From positions 247,466 to 311,465 of the forward strand of contig CAVTJX010000008.1 in NCBI GenBank assembly GCA_963735175.1: 64,000 nt of DNA, given 5' to 3'. Both the position numbers and the translations under genes were made by a program. The notes beneath the pieces are model-generated. The model had not been told where the DNA came from. It ran no database searches and was given only the letters and a program-made list of their open reading frames with translations. Shown piece by piece: positions 39,040 to 47,925 of the stretch. How positions within the stretch are numbered: the stretch's first letter is position 1; each line of letters opens with the position of its first letter. Source of the stretch: CAVTJX01 sp963735175. GTDB taxonomy: Bacteria; Electryoneota; RPQS01.

Positions 39040-40480
39040 ATGCCGGGTACAATTCTGGTCGTGGATGACGACCGCGATATCCGCGACGTCATCCGCCTGG
39101 CCCTGGAAGAGCGCGGCTACGAAATCATCGACGCCGACGACGGCGAAGCCGGTCTGGCGCAATTTGTCAGCGTGCTGCCCGATCTCTCGATCCTCGATGT
39201 CGGCCTGCCCGGCGCTTCGACGGCGTGGAACTCTTGCGCAAGATCCACGAGACCCATCCGGACCATCCCGTGCTCATCATCAGCGGCCAGGCCTCGCCCG
39301 AAAAGGCCGTGGAAGCGATGAAGCAGGGGGCGTTCGATTATCTCGGCAAGCCGCTGAATCTCGAAAAGCTTCTACGTGCTCATCGAGCGGGCGCTGGCCA
39401 GCGTGCGCAAGGACAACGAACTCGAACGCGTCAGCGAAACGCAGAAAGCCACCTTCGGTTTCGACCGTCTCGATCGGCACCTGTCCGCCGATGCAGGAGG
39501 TGATCAGCACCGCCCGCAAGGTCGCCACGGTGCCCTTCGCCACCGTGCTCTTGACCGGCGACTCGGGCACGGGCAAGGAACTCGTGGCCCACGCGATTCA
39601 CCTCGCCAGCGCCAACGCCAAGGAGCCGTTCGTCGAAGTCAACTGCGCGGCCATGCCCGAAACGCTCCTGGAAGCCGAACTCTTCGGCTACGAAAAGGGC
39701 GCGTTCACCGACGCCAAGCAGCGCAAACGGGGCTTGTTCGAAATGGCCGGCCCGGGCACCTTCTTCCTCGACGAAATGGGGGACATGCCGCTCAATTTGC
39801 AGGTCAAGCTGTTGAAGGTGCTCGAAGAGCGCAGCTTCCGCCGCCTTGGCGGCACCACGCCGATTCCTGTGCAGTTGCGCTTGATCACCGCGACCAATGC
39901 CGACCTGCACGATAAGATGGCGACGGGCGCGTTCCGCCGCGATCTCTATTACCGGCTGAATGTGTTTACGATTCATCTGCCGCCGCTGCGCGAGCGCGGC
40001 CGCGACGTGATCGAGATCGCCCTGCATTTCATGCGCCATTTCAACCGCGAATTCGGCAAGAACATGCAGGGCATCAGTCCCGAGGCGCAGCAGCTCATGC
40101 TGTCCTACGATTGGCCGGGCAATATCCGCGAACTGCGCAACGCCATCGAGCGCGCGGTGCTGATCGGACCGGAAACGGAAATCCGGCCGCAGGATCTGGC
40201 GATTCGCGGGCGGCTCCGTCCGGCGGCGGCTTCTGCCGGTGTGGGGATCACGACCGAAATGGGCGCGGGTGAAAGCGCGGGCCTCGAAATCAAGGTTCCG
40301 TCGCATGGCGTGAACTTCGAGGAAGTGGAGCAGCAGCTCATCCGCATCGCCATGCGGCACTGCAACAACAATGCGTCCGCCGCCGCCCGCTTCCTGCGCA
40401 TGACGCGCGAAACGCTGCGCTACCGCCTCCGCAAATTCGGCATCCGCGAAGGCGCTGTCGAAGAGAAGGATGAAGTATGA
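39040..40480 (+). CDS. Sigma-54-dependent response regulator, NtrC family (frame-broken in receiver/linker)
   Basis: About 480 residues. Receiver domain with TILVVDDDRDIRD, phospho-acceptor Asp in SILDVGLPG and Lys in LGKPLN. The AAA+ domain has Walker A (GDSGTGKE), a GAFTDA loop in place of GAFTGA, Walker B (FFLDEMGD) and arginine-finger region (FRRDLYYRLNVF). A Fis-type helix-turn-helix closes the protein (NNASAAARFLRMTRETLRYR). Frame changes near 39215, 39370 and 39480 affect only the receiver and linker. The partner kinase is not in the window. The stop codon lies within a GGATGAA repeat. Confidence 0.9.
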
Positions 40481-40493
40481 AGGATGAAGGCGG
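40464..40493. repeat. Heptamer (GGATGAA) repeat spanning a stop codon
   Basis: Copies GGATGAA, GTATGAA, GGATGAA overlap the last codons and the TGA of the sigma-54 regulator gene. Confidence 0.65.
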
Positions 40494-40994
40494 ATTATCC
40501 ACATCCGCCGAGCCGGGTTAAGCGGACGACAATTTCCGTGTTCAAGTCGATCCACGAATCCGCGCAACCCGGTCGGAATGTGAAATCAACGGTTCCGGGC
40601 CGGGTAACGCGGAGCAAACTGTTCGCAGGAATCGATATCCCGAGCCGCGTTACCCGGCTCGGCGGAGTTCACAATCGCCGCGCGGGGTGTCCTCACCCCG
40701 CGCTTTTTTTATTGGGGCGAAAAGGAACAAATGGCCGCGCGGCGGGCAGATCGAAAATTGAGAGAGCCTCACCAAAAATCCGCCAGTGGAGGGGTGTTGC
40801 AAAGGGGTCAAGTGCCGGATATGCGGCCAGATCACAAAATCACTGGTGCGGGTTATTGCCGACACCATTGTCCATTGCGTGTGAAATTGGGGCAATTTGT
40901 AGAAATCGTACCGCGACCCCTTGCTTGTGACCGAGTATTTGCCGACCTTTCTGCATACCCTCTGTTGCCGTGCTCTTCACCCCGAGAGATTTTC
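40494..40994. other. Intergenic region with CCGAGCCGGGT-type palindromes and a strong terminator
   Basis: No gene. Repeated CCGAGCC/GGCTCGG half-sites occur at 40504-40523, 40592-40610 and 40642-40668, related to ACCCGGCTCGGC near 6760. These lie between the regulator stop and the terminator at 40680-40710. The remaining 280 bp to the SBBP gene hold no clear feature. Confidence 0.55.
40680..40710 (+). terminator. Canonical rho-independent terminator
   Basis: GCGCGGGGTG (40680-40689), loop TCCT, CACCCCGCGC (40694-40703), then seven T. Confidence 0.92.
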
Positions 40995-43435
40995 ATGCGG
41001 ATCCGGCTGCTCGCACTTTTGCTGCTCGCCTTCATCACCGCGGCCTTTGCCGCCGTTCCATCGTCTGTGTTCTTCGTCGAGAACCTCGGCCAGTGGCAAG
41101 GCGAGTTTCGCTACCGTGCCGCATTGGGGAATGGGGCTGCGTTTGTGACGGAAAGTGGCCTCGTCCTCGACTTGCAAAGCCGGGATAAGGGGAGAGGCAT
41201 GGCCCGGGAGCATTTGCGGGAGCCGTGGGAGGACGGGGGACAAGACCGCCTCCCTGAGCCGGTCTCCGTCCGTGGGCACGTGCTGCGTCTGACATTTTTG
41301 GATGCGAGCCCTTGCCCGGAAATGCTGGGATTGGACAAGCTGGTGAGCTATAGCAACTACTTCCTCGGGCGCGACAGCAGCCGGTGGAAGAGCCGAGTGG
41401 GACATTATCAGCGCGTGTTGTCACAGGAAGTGTGGCCGAAGATTGATGTGGAATATGTGCTGACCGAAGCAGGCGTGGAATTGGTGTATCAACTGCATCC
41501 CGGAGCGAATCCGCAAGACATAGAAATTCAGATCGAAGGACTGTCTTCACCGCTTTCTCCCGATGCTTCGGGCAATCTGATTCTTCCCACGTCCCTCGGT
41601 CCGCTGACCGAACAAGCACCTTCTGCTTTCCAGCAGGGACATTCTATCCCCTGCCATTACCGCCTGATAAGTGATTCCACGTATTCGTTCGCCCTCAACA
41701 ATTACAATTCCACGCAGGAGCTGGTGATTGATCCACTGCTGTATAGCACGTATCTGGGCGGTTGGCTAGAGGACGAGATCGATGACCTGGTTTACGATTC
41801 AACCCGTCATTCTGTATGGATGGGCGGGACGACGGCTTCCAGTGATTTCCCTACTACCCCAGGTGCGTATCAGACACAAGGGGGTGCCGATTGGAACGAT
41901 GACCTGTTTATCCGTCGAATTTCCACTGACGATCATCTCCCGATTTTTTCCACTTTCTTAGGTGGCGCGAGCACGGACATAACATGCAAACTCCTGCTGC
42001 AGCCCAATGCGATTTTGGGATGCGCCGGGATTGTTCACAGCCCGGATTGGCCATTGACGCCGAACGCGATTGATACGGTGTATGCAGGTAACGGCGAAGG
42101 TGCCTTCTGGCGATTGTCCAATGATGGCACCGAACTCTTGCAGAGCAGCTACTGGGGCGGGGCTGGTGTAGATTATATCAATGATATCCAGCGTGATCTC
42201 GATGGACGACTCTATCTTGTAGGCCGGTCCGGTTCAACGGATCTGGCGGTCACCGCCGATGCGTTGTATCCGGTGTCCCAGGGTTTTGAACCTGCCTTTA
42301 TTTCCGTTTTCGATTCAACCGGAACAATACTCTTATATTCTACATTCTTCCCGGGATCTACTGATGTTTATCCGAACTCGCTTGCCGTATTGGCTCCAAT
42401 GTACGTGTGGATAGCAGGATCAACGCAAGGCGGGATTACCATTACGGCGAACGCCCTTCAGAGTCAGATCGGGCAGACACCCTATACAGCATTCCTGTCA
42501 CGCCTTAACTTCACCACTGGCGCGGTGGAATATAGTTCATACTTCGGTGGTTCGGAGCGGGTTTCCTTGTACCATTTGGTCCCTCTCAACAGCAACCGAA
42601 TCCGGCTGGTTGGATCCTGTAACAGTTATTCCTATGCCGACTTCCCGGTTACACCGGATGCCTTTGACACCGTCCGCTGGGGGGAAAAGGCGTTTATTAC
42701 CGAACTTGAACTGCCGGCCACAATATGGCACTCGACGCTGTTCGGTTCACCCACAGGCAGCACGACTCGCGGCTCACAACTCGCGATTGACCCGGTGACG
42801 GGCAGCATCTGGATTGGCGGCTACACATGGAGCGCCGACCTCCCCTACACCCATGATGCCGTGGATTCCGTATACACCGATCCACCGGATCCATGGCGCG
42901 GGGAGGGTTTCGTAGCCTGCTTCTCGTCTAATCTGCAGCAGTTGCTGTATGGAAGCTACCTTGGCGGCAGTTATGTGGACGGGGTGCGTGGGCTTGCGTT
43001 GGTGGATACACGGCATCTCTGGATCGGTGGCTATACCGAATCTGAGGATTTTCCAATCACGGCAGATGCGTATCAACCGCAGCCGCACGGCACTGGCGAT
43101 GCATTTTTAGCTTTGCTGGAGCTACCTGCAGACACCGGCGACACGAGCAACACCGATCCATTCCATCGTCCGCCGTCCAACTTCAGCCTGTCCTGCTTTC
43201 CCAATCCCTTTAACAGCGCGACGGAGATTCGCTATGCGCTGCCGCGTGCGGGGTATGTCGCGCTCAAGGTGTTTGATGTGTTGGGGCGGAGGTGAGTGTG
43301 CTCGTGGATGCGGTGATGGTGGCGGGGGAACAGCGGGTGGCGTTTGACGCGCGGGGGATCGCGTCGGGGATTTATTTTGTGCGGTCGGATGCCGGGGAGA
43401 TGAGGGTGACGCGGAAGGTGTTGTTGGTGCGGTAG
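40995..43435 (+). CDS. Secreted SBBP beta-propeller protein with sorting domain (frame change near the end)
   Basis: About 813 residues. Start ATG 40995, where the signal peptide MRIRLLALLLLAFITAAFA begins; the frame is open further upstream but without signal sequence. The N-terminal domain (SSVFFVENLGQWQGEFRYRA) is the one that often precedes SBBP repeats. Eight or so SBBP-type blades follow, with YSTYLGG, DSVWMGGTT and SDFPTTPGAYQT-like endings. A linker (CFPNPFNSATEIRYALP) leads to the sorting domain. A frame change near 43291 splits VFDVLGR from EVSVLVDAVM, and joining restores the normal tail ending in TRKVLLVR at 43435. Confidence 0.85.
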
Positions 43436-43680
43436 GGACACGGCTTGCCGTGTCCTTCTGCAGGGGCCGATTGCATCGGCCCGCGGGTGGGTCTTAGACC
43501 CGCCCCTACCGCGGAACGGATGCGCGCAGCGTTTGAGGGGCGGGGGCTCGCGTCGGGGGTGGTGCGGTAGGGACACGGCTTGCCGTGTCCTTCTGTAGGG
43601 GCCGATTGTCCGTCTGCGACGAGATCTCGACTTCGTCGGACATCGGCCCGCGGGCGGTCGCAGACCGCCCCTAACAGAGA
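43436..43680. repeat. Nest of REP-like palindromes with duplicated 3' end of the upstream gene
   Basis: Palindrome GGACACGGCTTGCCGTGTCC occurs at 43436-43455 and again at 43571-43590. The DNA before the second copy (43525-43570) is a corrupted, shortened copy of the 3' end of the SBBP gene, ending in the same GTGCGGTAG. Further stems are GGGCCGAT/ATCGGCCC, GGGTC/GACCC and GGGCGGTC/GACCGCCC. No coding sequence. Confidence 0.75.
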
Positions 43681-43770
43681 CGGATTCCGGCGAAGTCACA
43701 GACACCGCTCGGCGGAGGACCCCCGACCCACCCCCCCCTAACCCCCCCGCCAGCGGGGGGGAATTGTAGT

Positions 43771-43803
43771 CACACGCCCCGCAGGGTTGCTGCGGGGCGT
43801 GTG
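43771..43803. terminator. Strong stem-loop, possible bidirectional terminator
   Basis: CACACGCCCCGCA (43771-43783) and TGCGGGGCGTGTG (43791-43803), a 13-bp perfect stem with a 7-nt loop. It sits 24 bp after the end of the minus-strand gene at 43827. A CCCCCGCCAGCGGGGGG stem lies just upstream. Confidence 0.7.
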
Positions 43804-43826
43804 TTGCATTTGGGATGTATACGAAT

Positions 43827-44006
43827 TCAGTACGTAGAAGGCAACAAGCTCGAGGCCGATGTAGGTTCCGGCCAGCGGACGGCGCGGCGGCGGCCCAGGA
43901 AGTAGTGCGCAAAATCGCTAATCAGTTCCGCGACGATGTGATACAGCGCCACGGGAATCACCGGCAGATAATGCCAGACAATCATCATGAGTTGAGTACG
44001 TTTCAT
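43827..44006 (-). CDS. Small single-TM membrane protein of unknown function
   Basis: 59 residues. A hydrophobic stretch (MMIVWHYLPVIPVALYHIVA) is followed by a charged, Arg-rich C terminus. ATG at 44006 has GGAG about 9 bp upstream. It is on the same strand as the dihaem cytochrome, starting about 70 bp after that gene's stop, so it may be its co-transcribed small partner. No family recognised. Confidence 0.5.
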   Translation of the reverse strand: MKRTQLMMIVWHYLPVIPVALYHIVAELISDFAHYFLGRRRAVRWPEPTSASSLLPSTY

Positions 44007-44078
44007 CAAAAGTCTCCGCTCAAATAAATTTGGGCCAATGCGGCCAATCCTGTTCAGAGTGTGGTCATCCGCGTCGTC

Positions 44079-45029
44079 TCAGGGCACACGGGACGCGAAC
44101 GACCAGTTGCCGTCGCCCATCGGCCGTGGCGGCACGGTCTGGATATACGCCCAGAGCGCGCGGATTTCGTCATCGTTCATGTCGCGCAACAGCCGCGAGG
44201 GCATAATCGTATCCAGCTTGGCTCCGCCGGGCCGCACACCATCGCGCAGCGCGTGAAAAAAGTCGGCTTCGGTATAGGTCGCGGCAATCCCGCCCTTGGT
44301 CAGATTCGCCGCGGGCGGCCAATCGGGCGGGCCGCCGAAGATCGGCCCGCCGGCGAGGTCCGGCCCGTGACAACCGATGCAGGAGACGCGCGCGAGGTAA
44401 TGGCCATAGTCCACAGTCGGACCCGGCTGCGGGCGCGCCGGGCGTCCGGCGGTGTGATCGATCAACCGCTCGGGTTCCAGCGGCAGTTTGTTCCGGACCA
44501 GCAGCATGCGGCCAATGGGGCCGAGGGTGCGCGCGGGCTGCTGCGCATCGACAGGTGGCACGCTCCGCACATAACGGTAAACGGCGGCGAGATCTTCGTC
44601 GGCGATGTAACAATAATGATGCGCGGGCATGATCCACGCCGGTTTGCCGTCGCGCCGCACACCGTGGCGCAGCGTGTGTTCGAACTGCGCGATGCCATAA
44701 TCCGCCGCCAGCCCGCCCTTCCCCGGCGTAATGTTGGGCGCGTACAGACGGCCAAAGGCCGGATCGTCAAAGAAGACCTTCCCTTCGAGGCGGCTGCCGT
44801 GACAATCCATGCAGCCCAGCACCGCGTTTGTCAAGTGTTCTCCGCGCGCGAGGGTGATGCTGTCGGCGGGAACATAGAGCGGCCGCGTCTCAGCCAGTTC
44901 GACCTTGCGATTCATAATGCGGCCCGAGGCGATGTAGATCACCGCGACCACGATCAACAGCAAAACAACCAACCCGCCGAGTGCGAGGCTGAGCCAGCGC
45001 AACACACGGCTCGAATTTCGTCTTTCCAT
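44079..45029 (-). CDS. Membrane-anchored dihaem cytochrome c
   Basis: 316 residues. An N-terminal TM anchor (LALGGLVVLLLIVVAVIYIA) is followed by two c-type haem domains with CMDCH and CIGCH, and downstream Met ligand candidates in AWIMPAHHYCYI and TIMPSRLLRDM. The arrangement matches periplasmic electron-transfer cytochromes of the alcohol-dehydrogenase-like dihaem group. ATG at 45029 with GAGG 7 bp upstream is preferred over an ATG at 45041 without a ribosome-binding site. The upstream gene on the same strand is the UxxC thioredoxin-fold protein. Confidence 0.87.
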   Translation of the reverse strand: MERRNSSRVLRWLSLALGGLVVLLLIVVAVIYIASGRIMNRKVELAETRPLYVPADSITLARGEHLTNAVLGCMDCHGSRLEGKVFFDDPAFGRLYAPNITPGKGGLAADYGIAQFEHTLRHGVRRDGKPAWIMPAHHYCYIADEDLAAVYRYVRSVPPVDAQQPARTLGPIGRMLLVRNKLPLEPERLIDHTAGRPARPQPGPTVDYGHYLARVSCIGCHGPDLAGGPIFGGPPDWPPAANLTKGGIAATYTEADFFHALRDGVRPGGAKLDTIMPSRLLRDMNDDEIRALWAYIQTVPPRPMGDGNWSFASRVP

Positions 45030-45100
45030 AGCTAACCTCATTATTAAGGAACGGTCTATAGAAAGGGCCGGCGATACCGCCGACCCCCGCGTACAGTTTT

Positions 45101-45142
45101 ACGAAGAACGAAGAACGAAGAACGAAGAACGAAGAACGAGGA
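45101..45142. repeat. Perfect heptamer tandem repeat (ACGAAGA)5
   Basis: Five exact copies from 45101 to 45135, then a sixth degenerate copy, between the UxxC protein stop and the cytochrome start. Confidence 0.9.
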
Positions 45143-45152
45143 ATGCCGGCGT

Positions 45153-46262
45153 CTATATTTTTTTGTCGCGCTGGGCGATCTCGTCAATCAGCCACGCGAG
45201 TGTTTCCAGCGTATCCTTGGAATGGCCCTTGATCACGGCGCGGATGCGGCCCGCGCTGTCGAGGACGTAATAACTGGGCAATCCCTTCACGCCACCGAGT
45301 TGCTGTTCAAACTCCGGCGTGCTCCACACGAATTCGAGCACCCAATCTTCGCCTTTGGCATTCTTGTTGTCGATGATCTTCCGGGCTTGGGGCTTTTCGC
45401 CGCCGCGATGGAGGGCGAAGGCGCGGAAGGGAAGCTTATTGTCACGCCGGGCGGCGTTCATTTCGGGCAGCGACCGCTGCACACAGGTTCCTCACGTGAA
45501 GGCCCAGTATTCGAGCACAGTCGGCTGACCGCGCAGCTCGGCCGTCGTCAGATGCCCCGCTTTGTTGGCGAAGGGCATGTCCGCTTCCAGCGGCTTATCG
45601 CTGTACACGCCCTCGATGAGTTTAAAAAAGCCGTCGGCGTCGCGCAGTTCGGCATAGGTCGTAAGGCGCGCGTCACGGATGCCGGTGGACTTCGGATCGC
45701 AGACCGCCCCGGCCTCAAACACTTCCCGCGCCTTGGGCCAGTTGTCGCGGTCCTCATAAAGGTAACCGAGGTTCAAATAACCTTCGGGCCGCGAGGGATC
45801 GATTGCAATGGAGGCTTCAAGCTGCTTTTGGACGCGCTCAAGATCGGGCTGGGCTTTCGACCATTCCGCATCGCCGGCCAGTTGTAGTCCCCAGTAACTC
45901 TGCGGGTCTTTAGCCAGCAGCCATTCCGCCTCACGCACCATGACGAGGGTGTCTTCCGTGGCCCGGCCATAGAGATAATGCGCGGCGGGAGAGCCGTTGC
46001 CCTCAGCGCGCGCTTTAAAGAAGCCTTCGGGATCATCCTTGAGCTTGAAGATCACGTCCTGTGCCGCGCGTCCGGCGGGAATATCCTCCGCAGCGGCGTC
46101 CAGCGCATGCAGCGCGATCTGTAGTTTGGCCGAATCGGTTTTCGCTTCCGCCAGGGCTTTCGCGAGGGCCGTCTCCGCCGCCGAGTGGGTCACAGGCAAG
46201 GGACTGTAGGCCCAGGCGCTGACCGCAAGCAGTAACATCCAGGGTGCTGACCACCAACGCAT
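45153..46262 (-). CDS. Exported TlpA-like thiol oxidoreductase with UxxC active site (probable selenoprotein)
   Basis: 369 residues if the internal TGA is read as selenocysteine. Start ATG 46262 with GGAGG 4 bp upstream and signal peptide MRWWSAPWMLLLAVSAWA. Residues about 30-225 are TPR-like helices (PEGYLNLGYLYEDRDNWPKA). A thioredoxin/TlpA domain follows: VLEYWAFT-U-GTC-VQRSLPEM with U257 and C260, and the cis-Pro loop GLPSYYVLDSAG. The TGA (45492-45494) replaces the first Cys of CxxC. The frame is the same before and after it, with no other stop until 45153. A GGUC-loop stem lies 16 nt downstream. Predicted periplasmic thiol-disulfide exchange. The neighbouring dihaem cytochrome suggests a role in haem attachment or cytochrome redox state, by inference only. 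Confidence 0.85.
45467..45494 (-). promoter_or_regulatory. UGA codon plus candidate bacterial SECIS element
   Basis: In mRNA sense, UGA (45494-45492) is followed after 16 nt by loop GGUC (45475-45472) closed by GCAGC (45480-45476) and GCUGC (45471-45467). The E. coli fdhF element likewise has a GGUC apical loop about 18 nt after UGA. No pairing extends the stem below GCAGC. Confidence 0.75.
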
Positions 46263-47032
46263 ACCGCCTCCTGAGAATAAAGTGACGAAATATAGAGAAT
46301 CCTGATTAGAATGTCCAGTCCAATCCGGCAGGAATCTGTAATCGATAGCTGCATTCGTGTACGGACCGAAAACCCTTGCTAACCAGCGCTTTCCCAGTCT
46401 TTCCGTGTGGACACGCTGCCGATGGGTATTTTCGTCCGGTGGATTTGCGCCAGTGGCGAGGGAGAGCTTGCCGCATTCGAGAGGATGCCGCTTCATCTCC
46501 AGCGGGTATGTGCGGTGAAAACAGGCCGTCTGATGATTGCCGAGGATCGTCAACCCGGCGGCACATCCCTTGCTCCGGTGAAAAATGTAAGCGCCTGACG
46601 CTTCACGGCCGCGCGGGGATTGCCAACCTTATCCTCAATGCGAACACAGGAGCCGCGACTCAGGCCGCTGACAGTTCCACACGATTTTCCCGGGAATGGT
46701 CCGGGCCATGGTCTCGCAGCCGGGCCCCAAAGACCTCACTCCGGACGGTCTTGTGAACCTTTACCAGCATCGCCTGCCCCTCCTACAGGGCAGGCGATGC
46801 TGCTCTCCAGCGTGTGACTCGGGACCCATGAGTTGATATCCACCGGTTCATTACCCCCATGGATGAATCCGCCGCACGGCGAGTTTGCGTTCGGAGGGGC
46901 AGTGAAGAAAACTATGTTGCGAAAAAACAGCGTCGACTCTTTGCGGTTGATAGGGCTACTATATTCGGCATAGTGGTTGCTCAAAGTATATCCGGAAGCA
47001 CAATTACTGACAATCCATTCCAAGGAGATATT
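46263..47032. other. 770-bp intergenic region with one long hairpin
   Basis: No supportable gene. A 14-bp perfect stem (46766-46779 with 46788-46801) without a T tract is REP-like. The right end has AAGGAG for the gene at 47033. Promoters for both divergent genes must lie here, but no box is convincing. Confidence 0.5.
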
Positions 47033-47623
47033 ATGAAGACGACCCTCGGTCTCTACGCAATTCTGACGCTCGCCCTGCTGACAATTATCGGTTGCGGTCA
47101 CTTTGAAGCTCCGACGGCTTCGCAGCCGACGGTCAATGAAGAGACGGCGATGTGGTCGCCGCAGCCCGGCGATCAGATCGACGGCCATGCGATTCCGCTC
47201 GTCAACGAGAATTATTGGGAGTCGCAGTTTGGCGCGTCGGCAAATCCGTGGCTGCTTGCGCCGCGCTCGGTGGTGATCGGCGCGATGGGCGGAATTGTCA
47301 CCTTCGGACCGCACACGTTGATCGTCCCCGCCGGAGCGGTGGATGGAAACATCACGATCACGATGAGCAACGCCTCGTCGACGGCCATTGCCGTCGATTG
47401 CACCCCCAGCCCCTATCACTTCAATATCCCGGTGACCCTGATCCTGTCGTACCGCGGCACGCAGTACCAGACGCTGAGCACGACGGACAACACGTTGAAC
47501 GCGCTGCGGGTCTACTACATGACTCCCGACGGAGACCTGGAACCGCAGCGTTGCACCGTGAATCCGTTCACCAGCACGGTTAGTGCGGAAGTAGATCACT
47601 TCAGCCGCTACATCCTCGGCTAA
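47033..47623 (+). CDS. ZU5-domain-like lipoprotein
   Basis: 196 residues. Signal peptide with lipobox LTIIGC. Core segment AMGGIVTFGPHTLIVPAGAVDGNITITMS has the strand order and the VPAGAV turn of bacterial ZU5-type domains. The C terminus DHFSRYILG is also typical of exported FCB proteins. ATG at 47033 with AAGGAG 8 bp upstream; a frame opening at 46859 lacks a signal peptide at its start. Probably an outer-membrane lipoprotein of unknown role. Confidence 0.78.
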   Translation: MKTTLGLYAILTLALLTIIGCGHFEAPTASQPTVNEETAMWSPQPGDQIDGHAIPLVNENYWESQFGASANPWLLAPRSVVIGAMGGIVTFGPHTLIVPAGAVDGNITITMSNASSTAIAVDCTPSPYHFNIPVTLILSYRGTQYQTLSTTDNTLNALRVYYMTPDGDLEPQRCTVNPFTSTVSAEVDHFSRYILG

Positions 47624-47791
47624 GGCGGAATGGCCCAGACCGTATCACAAGAGGTATGAACAACCGTCCATTCAATGGAAGACCCCCGATGACCCGCGTC
47701 GCCCGAAAATACATCCTGTTCCATTAACGGTGCCCGCATCCATCGCCAGACAGCTATCCGCGTCACCCCCATTAACCACAGGATACATACA

Positions 47792-47831
47792 CGCCCCGCA
47801 CCGGTCTCCAAGGCCGGTGCGGGGTGTTTTT
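47792..47831 (+). terminator. Terminator-like stem-loop with T5
   Basis: CGCCCCGCACCGG (47792-47804) pairs with CCGGTGCGGGGTG (47814-47826), one G-T pair, then TTTTT. It lies 170 bp after the lipoprotein and 95 bp before the antiporter gene. Confidence 0.75.
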
Positions 47832-47925
47832 CAGCGATACGAGTGTCAGGTCGGCTTGAGTTTCGCCGCGGAAATCGGTATAATGGGATGTTGGATCCCT
47901 GAACCCCCGGAGGCTTGGCCGAATC

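Noticed and set aside
39040..40480. GAFTDA instead of GAFTGA in the sigma-54 regulator as an inactivating change
   Set aside because: The GAFTDA form occurs in many functional-looking NtrC-family proteins, so it is not reported as a finding.
45153..46262. The UxxC gene as just another indel-broken gene, or UGA read as Trp
   Set aside because: There is no frame change at this site, the stop coincides exactly with the catalytic Cys position, a GGUC-loop stem follows, and many other genes in the window use TGA as a normal stop.
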